Source: Triparma columacea
Taxonomy: Eukaryota > Sar > Bolidophyceae > Parmales > Triparmaceae
DNA length: 12,169 bases
Assembly (NCBI GenBank): GCA_030267965.1
Contig: BRYA01000565.1
Location: 5,581 to 17,749, forward strand
Reading direction: 5' to 3'
In this document: one piece after another, positions 1 through 7,590 of the stretch
How positions within the stretch are numbered: the stretch's first letter is position 1
Layout: each line of letters begins with the position of its first letter
The notes under the pieces: model-generated
What the model was told of the DNA's origin: nothing
The model's database searches: none
The model's input: only the letters and a program-made list of their open reading frames with translations
Position numbers and translations under genes: made by a program

Positions 1-100
1 GGATTCAATGTCTTAAAAGTTGTGTCTTGAAACGAGCTCGCTCGAGACAGGGTATTCGCTATAGCCCTCGCTATCGTCTCGTCGAATTTGCTTGGCTTTC
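1..100 (-). other. Candidate coding exon running off the left edge
   Basis: A CTAG acceptor at 104-101 precedes sequence that, entered in phase 1, is open to the window edge and reads like an amphipathic helix (KPSKFDETIARAIANTL, then SRASSFQ). Entered in phase 2 it stays open for 28 codons before a stop. It may be a further exon of the minus-strand mini-exon gene. The linking donor is weak (for example G|GTGGAA inside 139-348), so membership is speculative. Confidence 0.25.
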
Positions 101-138
101 CTAGTCGATACCGATATTGGCCATACGTAGCGTCGATG

Positions 139-348
139 CTAAGCTCGTTGCAGGCAGTGCTTTTTTCCCCAGAGATCCAGCCCCACACCAAAATGTAAAC
201 CCCTCCCTCCGAAGAGCTCCACATCAAGGTCGCGCACTGGATTATCCAGTACACCCCGTTCCGCACAGCCACTTCGGCGGCACATTCCACCCTCGTCTAA
301 AGTTTCCGCCGTTCCATTCATTCCGTGGTAGACGGCACTGGCACATTT
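139..348 (-). other. Candidate downstream exon of the mini-exon gene
   Basis: A TAG acceptor at 351-349 is followed by an open frame in phase 0, which matches the phase-0 donor after exon 6 (GTGAGC at 525). The frame runs 69 codons to a TAG at 139 and includes MNGTAETLDEGG and DLDVELFGG. It could be the last exon, or it could be cut by an internal donor leading to the open stretch at 100-1. A competing acceptor with a better pyrimidine tract (ACTATAG, near 400) would end the protein within six codons. I cannot decide between these from sequence alone. Confidence 0.25.
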
Positions 349-525
349 CTACGATCCCATTGCTAAAACTCTCAAACACTCACCTTTCGGACCTATAGTT
401 GCGAGAGGGAGATGATAAGGGGGGGGGGGTGGCGGGGGAGGGGGGTTGATTGTTGTTAGCGATATTATTAGGATGGTCTATCAACATGACTTCTTGGCCT
501 ATCCCCAGGCGTCCCGTTTGCTCAC

Positions 526-2289
526 CTCCTCAAATGCTTCGACATAGCCATTCTCGTCCTCCTTCGAGTCGTCAAGCTGTTTAATGAGGTCCGAAAAGCT
601 CTTCGAATCTGCGGAAGTTCGTCAGGCGAGTGAGAGTGAGTGGTGGAATTGTATGTTACATGTGAAGGGGACAACACAACACATTGCAAAAGTGAGAAAC
701 AAATACAAAGCATCGACGCGTCCTCCCGCGACTCTTCCGCTCTCCCCTAGAGTATTAAAATGCCCTTTCTATCTTCCGGCGCTCAACGCACAGCTCACCT
801 TGTCCGGCGTCCTCATTATCATTTTCAGAGTCTGCGGTAATGGCGATTATGGTGTTTGTTATGTTAGTCAGCATGAAGAGATTTCAACGCGTGCTCCTCG
901 TTTCTGTGTAGCATATCAAGCGCCCCACGCAGTCGCTGGAGACAGAAGCCATGCGGTCGCCGGAGACGGAACCCGTGCGGTCGCTGGAGACGGAACCCAG
1001 CGGTCGCCGCAGAAGCGCCCCATGTGGTCGCCGCAGACAGAACCCATGCGGTCACCAGAGACAGATCCAATGCGGTCGCCGCAGACCGGCGCGAACGCGT
1101 GCGGGGGGCCGAGGCCGCCGCCCGTCGAGCTCGACGCCGAGGGCCAGGCCCTCCACGAACGGCTCCGCGTGTTCCGCATGCAGGCGGTGAGAAAAACTAC
1201 AAAGTTGCAACGCTTCCTCCCGCGACTCTCCCGCTCTCCCCTAGATTATTAAAATGTGTTTTTCTTTTCCAGCTCTCAACGCACAGCTCACCTTGTCCGG
1301 CGTCCTCATTATCATTTTCAGAGTCTGTGGAAATGGCGATTATGGTGTTTGTTATGTTAGTCAACATGAAGAGATTCCAACGCGTGCTCCTCGTTTCTGT
1401 GTAGCATATCAAGCGCCCCACGCAGTCGCCGGAGACAGAAGCCATGCGGTCGCCGGAGACGGAACCCGTGCGGTCGCTGGAGACGGAACCCAGCGGTCAC
1501 CGCAGACGGAACCCATGCGGTCGCCGCAGAAGCGCCCCATGTGGTCGCCGCAGATGGAACCCACGCGGTCGCCTGAGACGGATCCCATGCGGTCGTTGCA
1601 GACTGGCGCTTGTGCGTGTGTGCCGCGGCCGCGCCGCCCGTCGAAAAAGACGCCGAGGGCCAGGCCCTCCGCGAACGGCTCCGCGCGTTCCGCACGCAGG
1701 CGGTGAAGAAAACTACAAGGGTCTTCCCCCGTACAACACCCTGAAACGAACTTACCTTGGTCTCGTCCAGCGTCCTCGAGAGAGCTTTTAGATTTAGACA
1801 CTGTGAAGGGGACAACACAACACATTGCAAAAGTGAGAAACAAATACAAAGCATCGACGCGTCCTCCCGCGACTCTCCAGCTCTCTCCTAGAGTATTAAA
1901 ATGCCCTTTCTTTCTTCCGGCGCTCAACGCACAACTCACCTCGTCCGGCTTCCTCGTGACCATTTTCAGAGTCTGTGGTGCATGTAATGGCGGTTATGGT
2001 CTTTGTTAGTCAAAATGAAAAGATTTCGACGCGTGCTTCAACATATCGTCTCCATTTCCCTTCACAACATCACACGTCTCCGCCCGTACAAAGTCCCTGA
2101 CACCACTCTCTCACCTTGTCCAGCGTCCCCACGAGGTCTTTCAATTGACAAAGACGGAGTAACTTGCCTCTCATGGCCTAGATCGGGTACTGAATGGCAG
2201 TTTTCGGACATCGGGGCGTCGACCTGAAGTGTATCACTCTCCCTCGCACGCTCTTCACTCCCTCCTCGGGATTCATTTTCCGTGTCCAT
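526..2289 (-). CDS. Acidic repeat protein encoded by duplicated mini-exons (unknown family, 3' end unresolved)
   Basis: Family not recognised. The model on the minus strand joins 2289-2115, 1972-1940, 1800-1756, 1324-1292, 831-799 and 608-526. The introns start GTGAG or GTAAG and end in AG. The ATG at 2289 opens a 58-codon first exon ending in phase 1. The next four exons are 33, 45, 33 and 33 nt, all phase 1 to phase 1, so any of them can be skipped or copied without a frameshift. Their products are SENGHEEAGR-, SKSKSSLEDAGRDQ- and twice SENDNEDAGQ-type units, each preceded by a split D or V codon. Exon 6 (83 nt, phase 1 to 0) encodes an amphipathic stretch including FSDLIKQLDDSKEDENGY. The protein seen so far is hydrophilic and rich in D, E and S, with no membrane segment and probably disordered. 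An in-frame stop lies just upstream of the ATG. Phase 0 is also open through exons 2-6 but gives a less coherent product. The C-terminus lies below 526 and is uncertain. The exon chain is well supported; function is unknown. Confidence 0.55.
661..1200. repeat. Segmental repeat, copy A
   Basis: About 540 bp. It begins GTGAAGGGGACAACAC, contains the 33-nt mini-exon at 799-831 (minus strand) and ends in a minisatellite plus a GC-rich tail. It is closely similar to copy B over most of its length, and its first part matches copy C, with the first 70 or so bases nearly identical. Confidence 0.85.
926..1090. repeat. 24-bp minisatellite, about 7 units (copy A)
   Basis: Units follow the pattern CATGCGGTCGCCGGAGACGG plus about four more bases. 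One unit is a base shorter, which shifts any long reading frame, so the long ORFs across it are unlikely to be proteins. In the minus-strand gene model it lies in an intron. Confidence 0.85.
1201..1720. repeat. Segmental repeat, copy B
   Basis: This is a direct tandem copy of A, carrying an identical 33-nt mini-exon at 1292-1324, the minisatellite at 1419-1607 and the same GC-rich tail. The left end differs (TTGCAACGCTTCC instead of CATCGACGCGTCC). The 3' tail, AAACTACAA, matches the A/B junction, as expected from unequal exchange or slippage in tandem. Confidence 0.85.
1419..1607. repeat. 24-bp minisatellite, about 8 units (copy B)
   Basis: This is the same repeat as in copy A with one additional unit, so the unit number has changed since the two blocks duplicated. 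It is also intronic in the minus-strand model, between the exons at 1756-1800 and 1292-1324. Confidence 0.85.
1802..2040. repeat. Segmental repeat, copy C (short form)
   Basis: The first part of copy A is repeated here at an offset of 1141 bp. It carries the 33-nt mini-exon at 1940-1972 with several substitutions. The similarity fades near GCGTGCTTCA, before the minisatellite. It is the most diverged of the three long copies. Confidence 0.8.
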
Positions 2290-3209
2290 GTGCTGTTAAG
2301 CTCAACTCTCGCGGGGGATTTAGAATCTGTGGGGGCATGGGTACGTTTGGTGAGAGTGAGAATACGCCGATCTCGTCCCATATTTGGGAGAGATGTTGCC
2401 CTCGATCACTCAAGCCGGCATTCAGGTCCCTTTGAAAGGATCAAACACACACACAAAACAGATCCATCGCTGCCTCCCTCCTTAAAGTCTTTTTGTTGCC
2501 ACTTTCTGTTGATTTACGACTTCTCCGCCCCACCGGCGCCTATCATTCTTCCGATGGTCCTCCCCTCCAACCTACCTGCCCAGCACTCGTCTTGTAGCCC
2601 CACTCTCTCAAGGGTCTTGAAAAAAACAGCTCTCTCGAGTCAGATTTGTAATGCACTCACTTATGGAGTTGTACACACAGTTTGAGCGCTCCCGAAGCTA
2701 CAATTCCTTCCGCTTCTTAGGCACAATCCCTCGGCAGTTGTCTGTTTGATATGGGTCCCTTTTTTAACTTATATTTCCAATTGTCCTATCCTCTTGATCC
2801 GCTGCTGCACAGAGTGCAGTGCAGTGCAGTTAAGTTCCGAACTTTGTGTCATAGGGAGGAGGGTTAACACTTGAACCACAAACAGAAACAAAGACAATTA
2901 AAACCTATATTAACCAGAAATGGCAATCAATCGGTACACGCACATGTCCATCGTCGCCACCACCACAAACAGATCATCGTAAGATATGTAAGAAATCAAA
3001 CCTCAAACCTTCTCCCACCAACCCCAACCCGTGAAGAGACCGCCGACGAATAGTAGTAGTAGAAGGACGTGTGTGTGGTTAACCTCTGTGTTATAACCTC
3101 TTGTGTTAATCGATAATAGTTCATCCCTTCGTTAACCATAAACATAATTCATTCCTTATTATACCCAGTCCCCCTATCCCCCTCCCCCTCCTTCGTTTTT
3201 CCCTGCCAT
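2290..3209. other. Intergenic or 5'-UTR region without a supported gene
   Basis: This region lies between the start of the mini-exon gene and the end of the CEP20-like gene, both on the minus strand. It holds a probable 5'-UTR acceptor at about 2327-2329 (CCCCCACAG on the minus strand) and a possible upstream donor near 2575 (CAG|GTAGGT), which would give a 5'-UTR intron of about 250 bp. A short GTGCA triplication lies near 2815-2829. Plus-strand ORFs here show no recognisable protein. No tRNA or polyA signal stands out. Confidence 0.5.
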
Positions 3210-3894
3210 CTAAAAGTTACTAAAGACCATAGGTTCCGGCATCCCCCCCTTATCCCCCCCCCTCTCTTCTTCCTCCGTGTACACACTGTCCCTTGTGTCA
3301 ACGCTCTCATCATCACCTCCCCCCACCTCACGACTGAGAACTCGGAGGGCCGCTAGTTGTGAGGGTGCGATAATATCTTTCCCGTTGTTTTCCTTGTTTT
3401 GTTTTAACGCTTCTACAACACCGTAAAGTACAGGCAAACCTGAACCACCCTTAACCCCCAACTCACTTCTAATGAAGGAGGGGTCTAAGGAAGAGGTGGG
3501 TTGACCGGACTCAGAGAGAAGGACGGAGGCGGCGTGGTTGTAGTTGTTGAATTTTAGGTACTCCAAGATTAAGGTGTTTAACACTAGGTTCTCATTTGGG
3601 AGGGTTGGAGGTGGTAACTAATGTTGGGGTGTGGGTGGGCGTCGGTGCGGGGGTGTAAAGGGCGTTAGTTCTAACTTCACCTCTCCCCCCTTAGTCATTC
3701 CCAATCCCCTCCAACCCCCATTATCCCTTCCCTCCCCCCATCTACTTCTCCTCTCTCACCTCCTCCGCTTGTAGGCATGCGTGTATCTCAGTCCTAGCCG
3801 ACGCCTTCAGCTTGTCGAGAACGCCGTTGTACTTTAAGGTATCGTGGAGGGCGGATGTTAACTCCTTTAGTGTTGCAGTTGAGGAGGAGTCCAT
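3210..3894 (-). CDS. CEP20: CEP20/FOPNL (FOR20)-like centrosomal LisH protein
   Basis: This is a small basal-body and centriolar-satellite protein; in other eukaryotes it is needed to build or dock cilia. Exon 1 is 3894-3760 (45 codons) and exon 2 is 3617-3210, with a 142-bp phase-0 intron (GTGAGA...TTAG). The product is 180 aa; the human protein is about 174. Residues 1-45 match the family N-terminus (LKELTSALHDTLKYNGVLDK, then a short helix with ARTEIHACLQ). Residues about 52-85 hold the LisH motif (NENLVLNTLILEYLKFNNYN, then ASVLLSESGQP). LPVLYGVVEAL follows, then a hydrophilic tail. The frame is open upstream to 4149, but MDSSSTATLKEL at 3894 fits the family start. Its presence implies an organism with flagella or centrioles at some life stage. 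The family call is firm; the symbol is by similarity. Confidence 0.88.
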
Positions 3895-4857
3895 GGGGAT
3901 GGGAAGAGGGTCGAGGGAGGGGGTTTGAATGGGGAGAGGTTTGGAGGGTGTGGGGGGTGGAAAGGAAGAGGGTAGGTGTAGAACGTGGTGAGAGAGTGCG
4001 ATGAGGTTGGTTGTGTTTACGAGTAGTGTTGATTGTGTTTGTGATTGGTCAGTTTGAGTTATAACAGGAAAGGTCAGACTTGGGGAACAGACTTGGATGC
4101 AGAAATCGGCAGAGAAGGCAAATTTCTCCAAATTGCAACAATGAGTCAAACAGATCTACGCGATCAAATAATCTCCCTGACGAACAATTATGTATCCAAA
4201 AGACTTGGTTCTCGTAAGTATTGACGATTTAAAGTGTTGGATGTAGCTTTTTTGGGACAAGTGCTCAATCACACCCTGAAGTCGATCACCATTTGTAATA
4301 TCCTATTATCTCCCTTTATACACCGTTATGTACACAATTATACACATCATACGCCTTATTATGGGTACAAAACCCCATATTAGTGTTAAAAACAAGAATT
4401 CAACCCATACAAGAGAATTGAAGTCTCACCCCCCTGATTTCGCCCGATCTAACATCATGTCATCAACTTATACAACCCCAACTCACACAATCCCCCCCTC
4501 CCCCACCCACTACCGCGACGTAATTTAGACTTCGAGTGGTCTCTTGGTAACGACATCCAGGTAATCTCCACGCTTCTATGCTGGATACTTGGGTTCCTTA
4601 TCTACGCTAAAAGTGAGTGACAGAGACTTGTTCTTTCTCCCCTTCTGCACTTCAAACAAGCGTTTTAAACAACTAACCTCGCTCATCACACTATTCCTCA
4701 ACCCAACCTTGCTTTTACCGAAACAGCGGCGCCCCCAAAGGCTCGTGTTATCCGCGGTTGGCGGAGGTGGTGTAAGGTGAGTTGGTCTGGGTGATGGAGG
4801 AGCGAGAGAACGGGACAAAGTGGAGTAACGGGGAGAAGGGGTGCCGTCATGCACGCA

Positions 4858-4865
4858 TTATATAG
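4858..4865 (+). promoter_or_regulatory. TATA-like element TTATATAG
   Basis: It lies about 210 bp upstream of the S1P lyase ATG. The same octamer occurs upstream of the dioxygenase gene at 7502-7509. The distance allows a 5' UTR or a short leader intron. This is a sequence match only. Confidence 0.35.
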
Positions 4866-4872
4866 GGAGGAC

Positions 4873-4924
4873 GAGACTTGACGGCGCCCCGAGACTTGAC
4901 GGCGCCCCGAGACTTGACGACACC
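4873..4924. repeat. 18-bp tandem repeat, 2.9 units
   Basis: The unit is GAGACTTGACGGCGCCCC. Two units are perfect and the third is partial and diverged (GAGACTTGACGACACC). It starts 8 bp after the TATA-like element, so it would lie in the transcription start or leader region of the lyase gene. Confidence 0.85.
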
Positions 4925-5074
4925 AGTCTGAGCTTCCTGGCCAATCGAAGATTCTACCATTCTGCAAGGCTCTCTGCCCCCCCCCCATCTCGCCCATGCA
5001 GCCATTTGTCGCCTAATTTCCAATCGCCCTAACCCCTCCCCTCTCTGTCTTCTCAGTTCGTAGTCTTCTTCACC

Positions 5075-7256
5075 ATGTGCTACCGCTTCACCACCGTCCT
5101 CGTCCCCTCCCTCTCCCCCATTGAGATCCACCACGACCTCTTCGACTACACCGTCATGTTCCTAAAGTGGTGCTACGAGGTTCTCCAGTTCTACTCCGAC
5201 CTCCACCTCCCCGCGAGCCTCTCCAGGGCCCTTAGCGTGTGCTTCAGGGACATGGTGGGACTGGCTATCATCAGGATGATCGTACAGTACCTACAGGCAT
5301 GTCGCCGCACAAGCTTCAAGGAGCTTAAGGCAGGTGAGACAAAAGACGGACGTTCATCGACTTTCTGGCATGATTGTCGTGCAGCTTCATAATTGTCATG
5401 CAGCATACCTAACCCCACCCCCTCTCCCCAACCCCAACCCCCAGAGGCCATCTCCTCAATCTTCCGCTTCTCCAAGAACTTCTCAGTCGTCCAAAAGGAG
5501 CTCCAAAAAGAGGAAGACAAAATGGAGTCTGACTTAACCCGCGAGCTCAAGGACGCTAAGCGCAAGAGAACCCTAGCACTACCAAAGAAGGGAAGAACTA
5601 GCAAGAGCCTACTGGCGGACCTTAAGAAGAGGGGGGCTAAGGAGAACAAGAAATGGGAGGAGGGACTCGTGAGCGGAGCTGTCTACTGCGGGGAGGAAGA
5701 GGTGAGGGAGGGAGGGCTAAGCGACGAAACGTGGGCAAGGAGGCGTCAACCAGTAGCGCTACAATGTATTGCTGAAGTATACTAAACCCCCTCTACTTCC
5801 CATCCCCCATCCTACCACAGCACACCGACCTCCTCAACGCTGCCTACGCCGCCTTCTCTCTCGCGAATCCTCTCCACCCTGACATTTGGCCATCTGTCAA
5901 CCAGTTTGAGGCCGAGATAGTCTCCATGACCGCGAGCCTAATGAACGGTCAGATCCACGGCCTCAAAGACATCGTCGACACCGTCGTCGGCTGCATCAGC
6001 TCGGGGGGAACGGAGTCGATCGTACTCGCAGCCAAGGCTCACAGGGAGTTCTACTGCAAGGCCAAGGGTATCAAACACCCAGAGATCATCAGGTGAGAGA
6101 AGAGAGGGACACAAAAAAGGAAAGGGAGAGGAGCAACTGCACAGCCAGAGCCTAACACGACCCAAATTCGTCGCCGCGAAAACCTCCGCAGCTGCGTCAC
6201 CGCCCACGCTGCCATTGATAAGGCCTGTGAGATCCTCGGTTGCCGCCACGTCAGGGTCGGTTACGATCCCGAGACTTACAAGCTCGACGTCGCCGCCCTC
6301 TCAGCGGCCATTACTTCCGACACAATCATGCTATACTCCTCCGCCCCGTCCTTCCCCCAGGGTGTGGTAGACCCGATCTCAACCCTAAGTGACATTGCCG
6401 TTGCGCACGACATCGGCCTCCACGTTGACTGCTGCCTCGGTGGTTTCGTCCTACCCTTCGCCAAGAAGCTCGGCTACGACGTCCCCGAATTCGACTTCAC
6501 TCTCCCAGGCGTAACCTCCATGTCCTGCGACACCCACAAGTACGGTTACGCCTCCAAGGGTACCTCCGTCGTCCTCTACAGACACAAGGACCTCCGTAGG
6601 GCCCAGTACTTCTGCTACCCTGAGTGGACGGGTGGTCTATACGTTACACCGACGATCGCTGGGAGCAGGCCTGGGGCGCTCAGCGCGGCGTGCTGGGCGA
6701 GCCTTATGGCTATGGGGGAGGACGGATTCAGCGAGAGGATTGAAACTATCATGGACACCACGCAGGAAATTGCGGAGGCGGTGGAAGGGATGGAGGGACT
6801 TTATCTGCTTGGGAAACCTAAGAGCATGGTGAGGATGGAAGGGTAGAAGAGGGAAACAGGGGTACGAGGAAGTACAATGAGAAAACACTCTAACCCAACA
6901 AACGCTCCCCCCCCCCCTCAACAAACGCTCCCCCCCCCCCTCAACAACAGATCGTGTGCTTCGACAGCAAGGCCTTCAACATCTACAGAGTCGGCGACAA
7001 GATGACGAAGCTCGGCTGGTCCCTAAACTCCCTCCAGCGTCCCGCCTGCATCCACCTCTGCGTAACCCTACGTACCGTCGAACACAAGGACAAGTTCATA
7101 AACGACCTACAGCAATGTGTGGACGAGGTATGGGAGGAAGGGAATGAAGGACCGCTGACGGGGAATGCAGCGATCTATGGAATGTCAGGGAGCATGCCAC
7201 CGGGACCGATTAATGAGCTGCTTTGCTGTTATACGGATGTTATTCTTAAGGCGTAG
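5075..7256 (+). CDS. SPL: Sphingosine-1-phosphate lyase (PLP-dependent)
   Basis: It cleaves sphingosine 1-phosphate to a long-chain aldehyde and phosphoethanolamine, the exit step of sphingolipid breakdown, normally at the ER membrane. Exons are 5075-5333, 5445-5701, 5821-6092, 6192-6828 and 6951-7256. Introns are 111, 119, 99 and 122 bp, all GTGAG...AG. The product is 576 aa (human about 568). Visible landmarks are SGAVYCGEEE, NPLHPDIWPSV, SGGTESI, TAHAAIDKA, PQGVVDP, HVDCCLGGF, the PLP-lysine motif DTHKYGYASKG (Lys about 379, codon 6538-6540), PTIAGSRPG, and GWSLNSLQRP near the end. Residues about 20-86 hold hydrophobic segments that may anchor it; a lysine-rich linker follows. SLMNGQIHGLKDIVDTVVGC carries about eight residues more than the human form. 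The start is the first ATG after an in-frame stop at 5030. Confidence 0.95.
6896..6941. repeat. 23-bp direct repeat next to the acceptor of lyase intron 4
   Basis: CAACAAACGCT followed by about 11 C and a T occurs twice in tandem, with a partial third CAACA just before the acceptor CAG at 6948-6950. The duplication doubles the polypyrimidine tract of the 122-bp intron. Confidence 0.85.
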
Positions 7257-7590
7257 AGGGGGAGAGAAGAAGGGGGGGGGGGGGGGGGGTTAGAGAGATT
7301 ATGCATTTTGAAGCAAATCTCTTGTTTTCTTTCATTGCGGGGAGGGCGAGATGAAGAGAAAGGAGGGTTAAGATACTGGTTTGGGGTTTCTTTGGACTCG
7401 AAATCTCGAAATGACAGGAAAACAAGCTAGATCGCAAAAGTTTCCCCTCCCTCCCATCGCGAGCCAACTTGAGCGAATCGCCGCAAACTAGAGCGTTTGG
7501 CTTATATAGTAACCCTAACCCTCTCCCTTGCATTTGAGCTCGTTGCGCAAGGGGTAGAACGTTCCAGCCACCTCACCATCGAGAATAATA
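7257..7590. promoter_or_regulatory. Intergenic region: lyase 3' end and dioxygenase promoter
   Basis: This is 334 bp between two plus-strand genes. It starts with a G run of 18 (7272-7289), which may be an assembly- or length-unstable site. It then holds mixed sequence and ends with the TATA-like and telo-box motifs listed separately. No coding exon or RNA gene is seen. Confidence 0.5.
7502..7522 (+). promoter_or_regulatory. TATA-like TTATATAG followed by telo-box AACCCTAACCCT
   Basis: TTATATAG at 7502-7509 is followed after one base by AACCCTAACCCT at 7511-7522, about 70-90 bp before the dioxygenase ATG. Telo-box motifs act as promoter elements in plants; that role here is an inference. The TATA octamer is shared with the lyase promoter. 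Confidence 0.4.

Larger units (their letters stand above)
3895..5074. promoter_or_regulatory. Divergent promoter region between CEP20-like and S1P lyase genes
   Basis: About 1.2 kb separates two start codons facing away from each other. The CEP20 side (3895-4150) is pyrimidine-rich when read on the minus strand, as a 5' UTR would be. The lyase side holds a TATA-like element, an 18-bp tandem repeat and a C-run at 4978-4986. A TTCTCAG after a long pyrimidine tract at 5050-5056 could be an acceptor for a 5'-UTR intron. No convincing coding exon is seen. Confidence 0.5.

Noticed and set aside
584..1252. Plus-strand 222-codon ORF across repeat copy A
   Set aside because: It runs through the minisatellite and intron-like sequence; the matching ORF in copy B changes frame in the same region, and the minus-strand splice model explains the block better.
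926..1607. CRISPR-like array
   Set aside because: The 24-bp units are head to tail with no unique spacers, in a eukaryotic genome; this is a minisatellite.
1409..1963. Minus-strand 184-codon ORF over repeat copies B and C
   Set aside because: It reads through predicted introns and the minisatellite. It overlaps real mini-exons but is not itself a likely protein.
2194..2685. Plus-strand 163-codon ORF
   Set aside because: The composition is not protein-like and it lies opposite the first exon of the minus-strand gene and its leader.
3742..4149. Longer N-terminus for the CEP20-like protein from an upstream ATG
   Set aside because: The extra 85 residues are Pro/Ser/Thr-rich and unlike the family, while the inner ATG at 3894 matches the usual family start.
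7511..7522. Telomeric repeat or chromosome end
   Set aside because: Only two CCCTAA-type units in a gene-dense region just before a start codon; a promoter motif or chance is more likely.
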